Origin: Aristaeella hokkaidonensis
GTDB lineage: Bacteria; Bacillota; Clostridia; Christensenellales; Aristaeellaceae
Assembly: GCF_018128945.1 (NCBI RefSeq)
Contig: NZ_CP068393.1
Span: forward strand, 496,001 to 560,000
Reading direction: 5' to 3'
Length of the DNA stretch: 64,000 bases
Part shown: one piece after another, positions 8,132 to 16,232 of the stretch
How the letters are laid out: every line of letters starts with the position of its first letter
Position numbering within the stretch: position 1 is the first letter of the stretch
Translations under genes and position numbers: made by a program
The notes under the pieces: model-generated
The model's database searches: none
What the model was told of the DNA's origin: nothing
The model's input: only the letters and a program-made list of their open reading frames with translations

Positions 8132-8854
8132 TTAAACACTCAGGTACAGGTCCATCAGCCGGGCCGTGATGATATACATCACAGTGGCGAGGACCAGTGC
8201 GATGGCACCCTGAAGCAGGAACATCACAACAATATCCAGGGAAGCGGGCACGAGACCCATAATCTTCTGAATACCGAAGTTGAGCAGGGCGAACAGCACG
8301 AAAGTGATGACCATGCTGCCCTTTTGTCCGTTCAGCAGGGAAGAGCAAATCACATCCGCCAGGTAGGCGGTGGTCACGCTGCACAGGATATCGCAGATGA
8401 TATAGACAAGCAGCGCTGACAGGTGCGGAAACGTCGGCATGAGACCGATGCCGAAATTCTTCAGGAATGAGGTGATAAACTCCAGTTCCTGCTTGATCAG
8501 TGAAAAGTTCAGGAGGCAGATGCCCAGTCCGACGGCACCGATGCCCAGCATGGAAAGGCCGTTCTCCGCCACCTTGGCTCCGAGAATCCGGTAGGTGCTG
8601 TTGGGCGTCATGAACAGCATGTATCCCTGACGGGTGTTCATATCCTTATGCAGAGTGACCAGGCTTATGATACCGATCGCCAGCAAGCCGCAAAGGAAGG
8701 TGAACAGGAACAGGGACAGACCCAGGGTGACGGTTGAGTTGTTGCCGGTCCAGTAGCCATAGAGGAAGATGCCTTCAAAAATGACGAGCAGTGCGAGAAG
8801 AACCAGTTTCGGGAAGAGGGTTTTCCTGAATTCATATTTCAAAAGCCGAAGCAT
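8132..8854 (-). CDS. ABC-2-like transporter permease
   Basis: A 240-residue protein with six hydrophobic segments and a short cytoplasmic N-terminus (MLRLLKYEFRKT) of the kind found in ABC-2 permeases. Its start overlaps the stop of the ATPase gene by one base (TAATG), so the two are translationally coupled and form one exporter. In related YtrA-controlled cassettes these exporters are linked with cell-envelope stress and bacitracin-like antibiotics; applying that here is inference. A strong terminator follows. Confidence 0.85.
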   Translation of the reverse strand: MLRLLKYEFRKTLFPKLVLLALLVIFEGIFLYGYWTGNNSTVTLGLSLFLFTFLCGLLAIGIISLVTLHKDMNTRQGYMLFMTPNSTYRILGAKVAENGLSMLGIGAVGLGICLLNFSLIKQELEFITSFLKNFGIGLMPTFPHLSALLVYIICDILCSVTTAYLADVICSSLLNGQKGSMVITFVLFALLNFGIQKIMGLVPASLDIVVMFLLQGAIALVLATVMYIITARLMDLYLSV

Positions 8855-9558
8855 TATGCCTGCACCTCCCCGTGACCGAAGATAGCGCGGTAGCGGTCCG
8901 CCATAGAGACGCCGTCCACTTCCCGCATTTCTTCCAGATCCCTGACTTCAATCAGGCGGCCGCTGCGAATGAACACAGCCCGGTCCGCAATTGCTTCCAT
9001 CTCTTCCACCAGATGGCTGGACAGGAGGAGCAGTTTTTCCGGGACAGCCGCGTTGAGAATTGCGGAGCGGATTTCATCCCGGGCCAGCAGGTCAATGCCG
9101 TTGAAAGGCTCGTCCAGCATATAGACCTTTGCGTCCCTGGCCAGGGTCAGGGCAATCTTCATTTTTGCCACCATACCGCTGGAGAGGGTCCTGATTTTAT
9201 CCTTTTCATTCAGGCCCATATCATGAAGTATGCGCAGGAAACTGGACATGGAGAAATCTTCAAAGAAATCCTGATAGTACTTTCCGGCGGCTTCGATGTT
9301 CATCCAGTCGTAGAAATAAGGTTCTGTGGACATATAGGCTACGTCTTTGCGGCTTTCGATTCCAACGGGTGTTCCGTTGAAAAAGACTGTGCCGGAAGTG
9401 GGCTTCACCAGGCCTGCTGCCATCTTCATCCAGGTGGTTTTGCCGCTGCCATTCGGCCCCAGCATCGCGTAAATATGCCCGGGCTCCATGGACAAAGACA
9501 CACAGTCAACGGCGGTTTTGACGCCGTATTTCTTGGTCAATTCCTTGCTCTCAAGCAT
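8854..9558 (-). CDS. ABC transporter ATP-binding protein
   Basis: A 234-residue ATPase with Walker A GPNGSGKTT, a modified signature LSSGMVAKM, Walker B VYMLDEP and the switch histidine in LLSSHLVEE. It powers the adjacent six-segment permease. The start at 9558 is preferred over an in-frame ATG at 9579 because the GGAAGG ribosome site sits inside that longer version. It overlaps the end of the GntR gene by 8 bp, so all three genes of the cassette are coupled. The signature has Ser in place of the first Gly (LSSG for LSGG), seen in several YtrB-like ATPases. Confidence 0.88.
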   Translation of the reverse strand: MLESKELTKKYGVKTAVDCVSLSMEPGHIYAMLGPNGSGKTTWMKMAAGLVKPTSGTVFFNGTPVGIESRKDVAYMSTEPYFYDWMNIEAAGKYYQDFFEDFSMSSFLRILHDMGLNEKDKIRTLSSGMVAKMKIALTLARDAKVYMLDEPFNGIDLLARDEIRSAILNAAVPEKLLLLSSHLVEEMEAIADRAVFIRSGRLIEVRDLEEMREVDGVSMADRYRAIFGHGEVQA

Positions 9559-9922
9559 GATCTGTATCCTTCCTTTCATTCAGGAACCGGATCGCGTCAT
9601 CATGATCCATCCCCAGCGCGGCCAGATCGCGGAAAAAGCGATCCGCCGCTTCGGAAGCCATCTGTGCACGCAGGGCTGAGATGGTTTCCCTGTTTTCCGT
9701 GACATAGGTGCCCATGCCGCGGCGGGTTTCACACAATCCCTCGCGTTCCAGCTCCTGATAAACTCTTGCCGCTGTATTCGGGTTGATGGAGAACTGCAAG
9801 GCCAGGTCTCTTCCGCCGGGCAGCTTTTCCCCCGGGCCGATCGTACCGGTAACAATCGAACTCTTGATCCGGTTGACTACCTGCAGCCAGATGGGGCTCA
9901 TGGGATCAAAGTCCATAGCCAT
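9551..9922 (-). CDS. GntR family regulator, YtrA subfamily
   Basis: A 123-residue regulator with the short YtrA form: an N-terminal winged helix (PIWLQVVNRIKSSIVTGTI, then LPGGRDLALQFSINPNTAARVYQELE) and only a short helical C-terminal tail, with no large ligand domain. It heads the ATPase-permease operon and overlaps the ATPase start. A dyad of the type this subfamily binds lies directly over its own promoter, so autorepression is likely. An inducer is not visible; in Bacillus YtrA responds to certain cell-wall antibiotics. Confidence 0.9.
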   Translation of the reverse strand: MAMDFDPMSPIWLQVVNRIKSSIVTGTIGPGEKLPGGRDLALQFSINPNTAARVYQELEREGLCETRRGMGTYVTENRETISALRAQMASEAADRFFRDLAALGMDHDDAIRFLNERKDTDHA

Positions 9923-9940
9923 CCTCCTTCAGCAGTGACT

Positions 9941-9984
9941 TAGTGTACGAGGTAGATAGTACACTATGACTCGCTGCTTGTCAA
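9941..9984 (-). promoter_or_regulatory. Promoter and operator of the GntR-ABC operon
   Basis: On the minus strand TTGACA (9979-9984), 17 bp, and TACTAT (9956-9961) form a good promoter. An 8-bp inverted repeat, TAGTGTAC (9941-9948) and GTACACTA (9959-9966) with a 10-bp centre, covers the -10 box and start region. Bacillus YtrA is known to bind AGTGTA-13 bp-TACACT; here the same half-sites are 12 bp apart. Binding by the encoded GntR protein would block transcription. Confidence 0.8.
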
Positions 9985-9993
9985 CCCCTGGGC

Positions 9994-10028
9994 AAAAAAG
10001 ATTGCACGGACGTATGCTGCCCGTGCGA
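9994..10028 (-). terminator. Intrinsic terminator of the peptidoglycan-binding protein gene
   Basis: On the minus strand GCACGG (10021-10026) pairs with CCGTGC (10004-10009) across an 11-nt loop and is followed by AATC and T6. It ends the gene whose stop is at 10058. Confidence 0.65.
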
Positions 10029-10057
10029 AAAGGGGAAAAATATGGAAGGAAGGTGGA

Positions 10058-10720
10058 TCACTTATACTGGCTGAGCCCGGATTCCGGACTGGTGGCGTAC
10101 AGGTACAGATTGGCCAGCGTCAGGGGCCCGGCAATGCCGTCCGTGGAACTCATGCCGGAAGCCTCCTGGTATTTACGGACGGCATTCTCGGTGTTGGTGC
10201 CGTAAATGCCGTCTGCGGAGCCGCCCAGGTAGCCCATGGCGATCAGGATGGTCTGAACGGTTTTGACCCGGTTGCCCACAGAGCCGTTGCACAGGGTGGA
10301 GTAATCTCCGCCGAACACCGGATCCCGCCCGCCGGTTGCAATTTCCGGCAGGATCGATTTCAATACGGCAGGGAGCTTTTCAGTGGTTTTCGGGGTAACC
10401 TGTTTTGAAGTGGAAGCGTTGTTCTTCTTTTTCAGCACTGCGTTGATTGCACCCTGCGTATCCGCACCGGCCAGGCCGTCCACGGTCAGGTCGTTTGCTT
10501 TCTGGAACTTTTTGACGGCTTCCTCAGTTTTGGACCCGAACACACCATCCGCCTTTCCTTTCAGGTATCCCAGGGAAATCAGGGATTTCTGCAGGGACTT
10601 CACATTGTCGCCTGTGGAATTGAGGGAAAGGGTGGCGGGTTTCACAGCATAGGAAACGGTACAGACAGAAAGCAGAAGCACAAAAATCAGAAACAGGCTG
10701 AGAAGCTGTTTTTTCATCAT
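10058..10720 (-). CDS. Exported protein with two peptidoglycan-binding domains
   Basis: A 220-residue protein with a signal peptide (lysines then a 15-residue hydrophobic core ending at VSYA) and two PG_binding_1 domains at about residues 33-95 (GDNVKSLQKSLISLGYLKG, then GVFGSKTEEAVKKFQ) and 145-205 (GNRVKTVQTILIAMGYLGG, then GIYGTNTENAVRKYQ). There is no catalytic domain between them, only a lysine/threonine-rich linker. It is expected to bind the cell wall outside the membrane. A GAAGGAGGG site precedes the ATG, and a terminator follows. Confidence 0.85.
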   Translation of the reverse strand: MMKKQLLSLFLIFVLLLSVCTVSYAVKPATLSLNSTGDNVKSLQKSLISLGYLKGKADGVFGSKTEEAVKKFQKANDLTVDGLAGADTQGAINAVLKKKNNASTSKQVTPKTTEKLPAVLKSILPEIATGGRDPVFGGDYSTLCNGSVGNRVKTVQTILIAMGYLGGSADGIYGTNTENAVRKYQEASGMSSTDGIAGPLTLANLYLYATSPESGLSQYK

Positions 10721-10840
10721 TCTGCGTTCCCTCCTTCAGAATTGGCAGTTTTTTACAATGAGATAATATCACATTATTTCCAAAATGTAAACATAATATT
10801 ACAAAACAATTACACATAGAAGAAAAATGTTACAAATACT

Positions 10841-10875
10841 ACATAAATAAACGATGCGTCCGAAGGCGCATCGTT
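10841..10875 (-). terminator. Intrinsic terminator of the P-loop kinase gene
   Basis: AACGATGCG (10850-10858) and CGCATCGTT (10867-10875) form a perfect 9-bp stem; on the minus strand it is followed by TTATTTATG. It lies 20 bp past the stop of the kinase gene at 10895. Confidence 0.7.
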
Positions 10876-10894
10876 CAATGATCGGTTCCTGTGA

Positions 10895-11410
10895 TCAGGC
10901 AAGAATGGACAATAGTCTGCTGAGATTTTCCTCAACAGGCAGGGTGCCGTCTATGCGGGTTACGGGGCAACGGACAGTATCCAGCCACTGCGTCACATAG
11001 TCATCCGGCCGGCTGTCGGTCAGGGCGTACCACTTCTGCTCTTTTTCGTACAGGTCTCCGCCGGGAAGCACCCGGTCTCCGAATTTCTGATATGAACGAT
11101 CCCTGACACGGCGGCTCAGAACCTCCCTGGGTACTTCGATCAGCACAATATGGTCCAGGAAGGCAGGCAGCTTGTCCCCGTAATCTCCTTTGACCGCAGC
11201 AAACACGAAGCGGCGGTCTTCTTCGATCAGACCTTCCAGGTGCCGGATGACTTCCTCTGTGCTTCTGGGGGCTGAATAGAGATAGGAAGGGTCATCCTTT
11301 GGGAAATATAAGTCTTCATTGTCAATGAAACGGTAACCCAGGCGTTCTGCCAGCTGCCTGCCCAGAGTGCTTTTGCCGCAGCCGTTGAGGCCGCAGATCA
11401 GGATTCCCAT
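10895..11410 (-). CDS. P-loop kinase of the AAA_33/shikimate-kinase type
   Basis: A 171-residue nucleotide-binding protein with Walker A GLNGCGKST at residues 7-15, an acidic DNEDLYFPKDD segment after the second strand, and an arginine-rich lid (SRRVRDRSYQKFG). These are the hallmarks of small metabolite or nucleoside kinases that phosphorylate a hydroxyl group with ATP. The substrate cannot be read. It lies between the serine hydrolase gene and the peptidoglycan-binding gene on the same strand and has its own terminator. Confidence 0.8.
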   Translation of the reverse strand: MGILICGLNGCGKSTLGRQLAERLGYRFIDNEDLYFPKDDPSYLYSAPRSTEEVIRHLEGLIEEDRRFVFAAVKGDYGDKLPAFLDHIVLIEVPREVLSRRVRDRSYQKFGDRVLPGGDLYEKEQKWYALTDSRPDDYVTQWLDTVRCPVTRIDGTLPVEENLSRLLSILA

Positions 11411-11449
11411 CAGTATTGTTCCTCCGATTTCTGTATTGTTACCGGCAGA

Positions 11450-12598
11450 TCAGTCCAACGATGCGTACATGGAGGCCATCAGCTTCGGAATGAAGCGATA
11501 ATGTTCACCCGGGCGGTTGGTGGTCAGGTAAACGCAGGTAAGATTTTCCTTCGGATCCACGCAGAACCAGTTGCCGAAAGCACCGTCCCAGCCCCACTCT
11601 CCGACGGAACCGTTAATGTCCGCCAGCTCGGGATTGGTCATGACGCGTACACCGAGGCCGTAGCCGTAGCCCCGCTGGGTTTCCCAGTTGTCGCTTTTCC
11701 GCTGTTCAGGGGTCAGGTGATCCGTGGAGATCAGGTCGATCGTCTTCCGGCCGAGAATCCGAACGCCGTCCAGCGTGCCGCCGTGGAGCAGCATCTGGGC
11801 GAAACGGGAGTAATCCTTTACCGTGGAGAACAGGCCGCCGCCACCGCTTTCAAAATCCGGCTTTGAGGACGGATAATTCCGTTCGCCCGGCTTCATGCCC
11901 TCAGTAATATGGTACAGGGTGGCAATCCGATCCTGCTTCTCAGCCGGCACAAAGAAGCCGGTGTCGCTCATGCCGAGGGGATCGAAGATGTTTTCCTTCA
12001 GGTATTCGCCCAGGGATTTGCCGGTCAGCACCTCCAGGACAACACCAAGAACATCAATGGAGAAACCGTACATCCATCGTTCGCCAGGCTCAAAGGCGAG
12101 GGGAAGCTGGCCGACGAGGTTGACATATTCTACAGAGCCAGGGAAGGGAAGACCGCTGGTCATCCATTCATTTTCCTTTTCACTGCGGATCCGGCCAGCG
12201 GCGGTGTCTCCCCAGCCATAGGGGACGCCGCTGGTCATGGTGAAGAGCTGCCTCAGGGTCACTTCGCCTTTGGCGTCCACGAGCTCATAGGAACCGTCCG
12301 GCTTTTCCTTTGCGATCTTCGGGTTTTTGAATCCGGGCAGGTACTTGCTTACGGGATCCCAGAGCTTGAAAAGCCCCTGCTCATAGAGCTGCATGACGCC
12401 GGCCACGGTGATGACCTTGGACATGGACGCAATGGGGAAAATGGTATTTTCAGACATTTTGATTTTGTTTTCAATATCCGCGTATCCGAAGCTTCCTTCA
12501 AACAGGACTTCATCATTCCGCAGGATCCGCGCGGAACAGCCGGCAATCTCGCCGGAGTCCACGAAGCGGCTGAGAGTGTTCTGAATCAGATGGTTCAT
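11450..12598 (-). CDS. Serine hydrolase of the beta-lactamase/class C family
   Basis: A 382-residue cytoplasmic esterase or peptidase of the penicillin-binding-protein fold. The nucleophile motif SMSK is at residues 58-61 (Ser58, Lys61), a tyrosine motif lies in RWMYGFSID, and a glycine-rich segment EWGWDGAFGNW follows near the C-terminus. The start at 12598 is preferred because GAAGGAGG lies just upstream; a frame extending to 12706 has no ribosome site. No signal peptide is seen, so it probably acts inside the cell as an esterase rather than on the wall. Calling it a resistance gene is not justified. Confidence 0.85.
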   Translation of the reverse strand: MNHLIQNTLSRFVDSGEIAGCSARILRNDEVLFEGSFGYADIENKIKMSENTIFPIASMSKVITVAGVMQLYEQGLFKLWDPVSKYLPGFKNPKIAKEKPDGSYELVDAKGEVTLRQLFTMTSGVPYGWGDTAAGRIRSEKENEWMTSGLPFPGSVEYVNLVGQLPLAFEPGERWMYGFSIDVLGVVLEVLTGKSLGEYLKENIFDPLGMSDTGFFVPAEKQDRIATLYHITEGMKPGERNYPSSKPDFESGGGGLFSTVKDYSRFAQMLLHGGTLDGVRILGRKTIDLISTDHLTPEQRKSDNWETQRGYGYGLGVRVMTNPELADINGSVGEWGWDGAFGNWFCVDPKENLTCVYLTTNRPGEHYRFIPKLMASMYASLD

Positions 12599-12734
12599 GG
12601 ATATTCCTCCTTCGGGGGAAATGTGATTTTCGGACTGAGATAATCGGATTATATCATTCTTTTGCATCTCTGCACACCAGTAAACGATGAGAAACCGGAT
12701 TTCCACGTGAAGTTCAGATCAGACACGTATATGA

Positions 12735-12766
12735 AACGGAGGACCGGAATGAACCGATCCTCCGTT
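12735..12766 (-). terminator. Hairpin terminator downstream of the small membrane protein gene
   Basis: AACGGAGGA (12735-12743) pairs with TCCTCCGTT (12758-12766), with a further CGG/CCG pair inside and a 6-nt loop. The minus-strand tail after the stem is only weakly T-rich. Confidence 0.5.
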
Positions 12767-12791
12767 CTGATAATCCAGCAGTGTTCTCTCC

Positions 12792-13058
12792 TTATCGGGA
12801 ACCGTTCCGGATGGTACGGATGAGATAGAACCAGGCTGCGGATTCAGGAATCATAATGAACAGGGCAATGGGGCTGATAAGTGCATGGCGGAAAGGGAGC
12901 CCCGGCTGGATGGCGGCATAGGTTACGCCGCAGGCCAGCCAGCTGAACAGGACGTCCATCACCGTCATGGCAATGATCCGGATCCGGCTGGCTTTGTTTC
13001 TGAACGCAGTGGGTTTGTTTTCCGTTTCTGTCTGGTTTTCTCTCACGGTGAGATTCAT
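12792..13058 (-). CDS. Small two-pass membrane protein
   Basis: An 88-residue protein with a charged N-terminal 30 residues and two hydrophobic segments (about 33-54 and 60-80) ending in a short basic tail. It resembles small 2TM proteins of unknown function; I cannot assign a role. The ATG at 13058 is chosen because a GAGGAGG site lies 8 bp upstream, inside the longer frame from 13094. It follows the TetR gene by 88 bp on the same strand. Confidence 0.65.
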   Translation of the reverse strand: MNLTVRENQTETENKPTAFRNKASRIRIIAMTVMDVLFSWLACGVTYAAIQPGLPFRHALISPIALFIMIPESAAWFYLIRTIRNGSR

Positions 13059-13146
13059 GCGTTTTTCCTCCTCGGGAGCGGGACTTTTTTTCAATCGGTT
13101 ATACGTACCCGCACAGGAGGATGGCAGTAAAAACCATAAAGCTGTT

Positions 13147-13728
13147 TCAGAAACTGATTAATTTTTTCCAGTATTCTGTCAGTGTTTTACGGAGTTTTTC
13201 AGACTTGAGATATACAGGATCAGACGGCATTTTACTCCAGATGATGGCCTCGGAACCTTTAATGAGAATCCTTGCGAGCGTCAGGTCATCCACATCCAGG
13301 GTATTTCCGACCGCGCCGCTTTCCTTCAGCCTGGTAAGGGCCCGGGCAAGCGGAGGAATCATTGCTTCCAGGGTTCTGTCATGCAGGGCGGAGCGTACGG
13401 TCCAGTGGAGTTTGTTTCCCTGAAACATGCGGGTATAGGAATCAGCAGTCCGGCCAAGCTCATTCAGGAAATGGTCAATGATCTGTTCCATATCCAGCGT
13501 ATCGTCATCCAGAATAGTGCTGACCCGCCTGGTATATGCTTCCATGAAACTTTCTGCCACTGCTTCAAAAAGTGCTTCTTTTGACGCAAAAAAATGATAG
13601 AAGCTCCCCGTGACAACATGGGCTTCCTCCAGGATCATTTTGACGGAAGTCTTTTCAAAACCATTTTCAAAAAAGACTTTCGCTGCGGCCTGGATGATTA
13701 CGTCTCTTGTTTCGCCTCTTTTTGCCAT
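13147..13728 (-). CDS. TetR family transcriptional regulator
   Basis: A 193-residue regulator with an N-terminal helix-turn-helix (AAKVFFENGFEKTSVKMIL, then VVTGSFYHFFASKEALF) and an all-helical ligand domain. Its start lies inside the end of the EFR1 gene (31-bp overlap), so the two form one operon with EFR1 first. Two matching 15-bp palindromes flank the operon promoter, which fits autorepression. The ligand is unknown; the partner gene suggests a redox or electron-transfer signal. Confidence 0.9.
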   Translation of the reverse strand: MAKRGETRDVIIQAAAKVFFENGFEKTSVKMILEEAHVVTGSFYHFFASKEALFEAVAESFMEAYTRRVSTILDDDTLDMEQIIDHFLNELGRTADSYTRMFQGNKLHWTVRSALHDRTLEAMIPPLARALTRLKESGAVGNTLDVDDLTLARILIKGSEAIIWSKMPSDPVYLKSEKLRKTLTEYWKKLISF

Positions 13729-14573
13729 AATTCCCTGTCCTTTGCAAGATCATTGACTGAAATATACGGATTCCGGTACAGTTTGCGTTTTTCCGGGAGC
13801 CCCATGAACCTGACAAGCGACGCTTTCGAATTCGACGCATCCATGAGCTTCCGGTCTCCTTCTTTTATATTATACCCGATCGCACGTTTCGGACAACTGA
13901 CAACGCACGCCATACAGTTGGTACAGTGATGCTGAAAGGCTGGTTTTCCGTTTTCCAGGATAATATTCCCGCAGGGGCAGACCCTGCTGCACAGACCGCA
14001 TGAGATACAGTCAGCACTGATGGTAAATGGATTGTCCGCATACTTCAGCAATTCCAGATACGGAGCCATGATGCGCTCCCTTTTCCGCCGGATGAACGCG
14101 CTTGCACGGGGATAATCCCGCTTTTTTCGCCGGGCAATATCCTCTGCAATTTTCCGGAGCTTCCGTTCAGCCTGAGGAACCATCAGTTTTGCGGAAGGGA
14201 ACGGGGGATACACAATGGCATAGTTTGCCACATTGAATACTTTATTACCGTAGTCCAGGGTAATTCCCCTGGCAGCAAGAATTCCGGCAAGCTTTTCGCA
14301 GGCCATTCCGCAAATAAAACTGGGCATAGCGACTGCAAATATATAGGCGTTCGGATTGACAGACAGCTTTTCCACAAAAGCGGCTGCCGGCGCAGGCATG
14401 GACCAGTGATACACAGGAAATATAAAGCCAATGACGTCACAGTCTGTTGCCGGTACTTCTTCCGGATTGACTCTCATGGATATGATCTCCGTATCCTTCA
14501 GCTGCTGTGCGATCACCCGCGCTGCCCGCATACTGTTTCCTGTTCCTGTAAAGTAGTAAATTCTTCCTTTCAT
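13698..14573 (-). CDS. EFR1 family flavodoxin-ferredoxin fusion protein
   Basis: A 291-residue electron carrier. Residues about 1-160 are a flavodoxin-like domain with the FMN loop YYFTGTGNSMRAA, and the C-terminal part has two [4Fe-4S] ferredoxin motifs, CISCGLCSRVCP and CTNCMACVVSCP. It should pass electrons between an FMN and two iron-sulfur clusters in the cytoplasm of an anaerobe. It is the first gene of the operon with TetR. The start at 14573 follows a purine-rich AAGGGGGAA site, and the promoter is recognisable 39-68 bp upstream. Confidence 0.9.
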   Translation of the reverse strand: MKGRIYYFTGTGNSMRAARVIAQQLKDTEIISMRVNPEEVPATDCDVIGFIFPVYHWSMPAPAAAFVEKLSVNPNAYIFAVAMPSFICGMACEKLAGILAARGITLDYGNKVFNVANYAIVYPPFPSAKLMVPQAERKLRKIAEDIARRKKRDYPRASAFIRRKRERIMAPYLELLKYADNPFTISADCISCGLCSRVCPCGNIILENGKPAFQHHCTNCMACVVSCPKRAIGYNIKEGDRKLMDASNSKASLVRFMGLPEKRKLYRNPYISVNDLAKDRELWQKEAKQET

Positions 14574-14592
14574 GGATTGTTCCCCCTTAAAA

Positions 14593-14663
14593 TAGAATAT
14601 CGTTCTACAAAATCATAACAGAGGAAGACCTCGGGTGTCAAGAGAAAATAGAATAACGTTCTA
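14593..14663 (-). promoter_or_regulatory. Promoter of the EFR1-TetR operon flanked by two operators
   Basis: On the minus strand TTGACA (14636-14641) and TATGAT (14612-14617) are 18 bp apart. Palindromes TAGAATATCGTTCTA (14593-14607) and TAGAATAACGTTCTA (14649-14663) lie just downstream of the -10 box and just upstream of the -35 box, 56 bp centre to centre. The two sites differ at one base. They are the size and type of TetR operators and are the likely targets of the encoded TetR protein. Confidence 0.85.
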
Positions 14664-14782
14664 TAAAGCTGAAAAGATAGATCCGTAATGAGCAGCAAGG
14701 AGAATAGTATATTCTTGAAGCCGGGTTCCTGATGTAATATAATTCTGATGATATCGGTTATCCGGACAGGAGGAATATGCAA

Positions 14783-15532
14783 ATGAGCGTTCTGGAGCAG
14801 CTGAACGGCGGAGGAGTGTATCTGATCTGCGGTTCAATCGTGGCATTTATTGCCGTGGTCTGTGTGATTTTTATGGTGCGCGCCTGGCGGGCGGGTAAAG
14901 CCCTGGGCATGGATGTGACCCGGATGAAACGGGCGGTTACGGCCAGCGCCACCTTCTCCGTGCTGCCCAGCGTGGGCATCCTGCTGGGCGTCCTGGCCCT
15001 GAGCGGAAGCCTGGGCGTACCGTGGCCGTGGCTGCGGCTGTCTGTTATCGGCGCCCTGCACTATGAGACGCAGGTGGCGGACGCGGCGGCGGAACAGCTG
15101 GGCGTCTCCCTGGGATCCGGCCAGATGACGGCCCAGGCCTTCCCGACGATCGCCCTGCTGATGAGCATCTGCATCATGTGGGGAATGATCCTCTCGACCC
15201 TTTTCAATAAGAAATACCTGAACCGTCTGCAGCAGGGCGGAAAAAAGGAAACCCGTACCGGCGGCGGCTTTGGTGACAAGGCGATGACGGCCATGTTTAT
15301 CGGCATGGTGAGCGCCTATATCGGCAGCTATGTCGGCGGATGGATTTCCGGCGGCGGTCTGTTTTCCTTCTCCGGCAGCTGGACGCCGCTGGCTGTTGTG
15401 GCCGCGGCGGCACTGGCGATGGCCGTGTTCACCTACTTCTCCGAGAAGAAGGGCATGGCGTGGCTGGACAACTTCTCCATCGCGGGCAGCATGCTGATCG
15501 GTATGCTGGCGGCGGTGCTGATCGGTCACTGA
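14783..15532 (+). CDS. DUF5058-like integral membrane protein
   Basis: A 249-residue protein with about six hydrophobic segments. I recognise the general pattern of the DUF5058 family, whose function is unknown. The ATG at 14783 is 9 bp from the AGGAGG site; an ATG at 14777 is only 3 bp from it. It is followed 16 bp later by a second membrane protein and then an M20 peptidase, and the three look like one operon. The arrangement suggests a two-subunit channel or transporter feeding a peptidase, which is inference. Confidence 0.75.
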   Translation: MSVLEQLNGGGVYLICGSIVAFIAVVCVIFMVRAWRAGKALGMDVTRMKRAVTASATFSVLPSVGILLGVLALSGSLGVPWPWLRLSVIGALHYETQVADAAAEQLGVSLGSGQMTAQAFPTIALLMSICIMWGMILSTLFNKKYLNRLQQGGKKETRTGGGFGDKAMTAMFIGMVSAYIGSYVGGWISGGGLFSFSGSWTPLAVVAAAALAMAVFTYFSEKKGMAWLDNFSIAGSMLIGMLAAVLIGH

Positions 15533-15548
15533 GAGGGGAGTGAGAGAA

Positions 15549-16232
15549 ATGGACAAACAGAAGAACTATGAAGCTTACCTGAAATCCACCCACCGGCTGG
15601 GTCGGATTGTTTCCATGATTACGCTGGTGCTGCTGGTCGGCGCACCGTTCATGATCGGCACGCTGCTGGGTGCGGGTCCGGACCTGGGCGCGGTAGCCCG
15701 GGGCTTCCTTTCCGTAGGCCTGGTCTGGACGGTTTCCAGCGTGGTGGAATTCCTGGTCTACACGCCCATGCTGGGCGCCGGCGGAAGCTATCTGGCCTTC
15801 ATTACCGGCAACCTGATCAACATGAAGATTCCCTGCGCCATGAACGCGAAGGAACTGGTGGACGCCAAATCCGGCACAGCGGAGAACGAGGTGATCGCGA
15901 CCCTGTCCATCGCCACTTCCGCCCTGGTGACGATTGTGGTGCTGGCACTGGGCGTGGTGCTGCTGATTCCGCTGCAGCCCGTGCTGCAGAGCCCGGTGCT
16001 GGCTCCGGCTTTTGCCAATGTGGTGCCGGCGCTCTTCGGCGCCATGGCCTATAAGTATTACCGGAAGGATCCGCTGCTGGCGCTGATTCCCCTGACGGTG
16101 ATGATCGTCCTGTTCACGCTGGTGCCGAGCCTGACGTCTTCCACCAGCTTCATGATCATTCCCGCCGGCGCGCTGGCGATTGCCCTGGCCTGGATGAAAT
16201 ACCGCCGGGAGACGAAGGGAGCAGCCGAATGA
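15549..16232 (+). CDS. Integral membrane protein, partner of the DUF5058-like protein
   Basis: A 227-residue protein with about six hydrophobic segments and cytoplasmic basic ends. The middle segment LAFITGNLINMKIPCAMNA looks like a conserved loop but I do not recognise the family. It is sandwiched between the DUF5058-like gene and the M20 peptidase gene; its stop overlaps the peptidase start as ATGA. The ATG at 15549 is preferred to a GTG at 15540. Likely the second subunit of a membrane complex. Confidence 0.7.
   Translation: MDKQKNYEAYLKSTHRLGRIVSMITLVLLVGAPFMIGTLLGAGPDLGAVARGFLSVGLVWTVSSVVEFLVYTPMLGAGGSYLAFITGNLINMKIPCAMNAKELVDAKSGTAENEVIATLSIATSALVTIVVLALGVVLLIPLQPVLQSPVLAPAFANVVPALFGAMAYKYYRKDPLLALIPLTVMIVLFTLVPSLTSSTSFMIIPAGALAIALAWMKYRRETKGAAE

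Noticed and set aside
11450..12598. Antibiotic resistance beta-lactamase
   Set aside because: The SMSK motif and layout fit the broad class C-like esterase family, and there is no signal peptide; resistance cannot be claimed.
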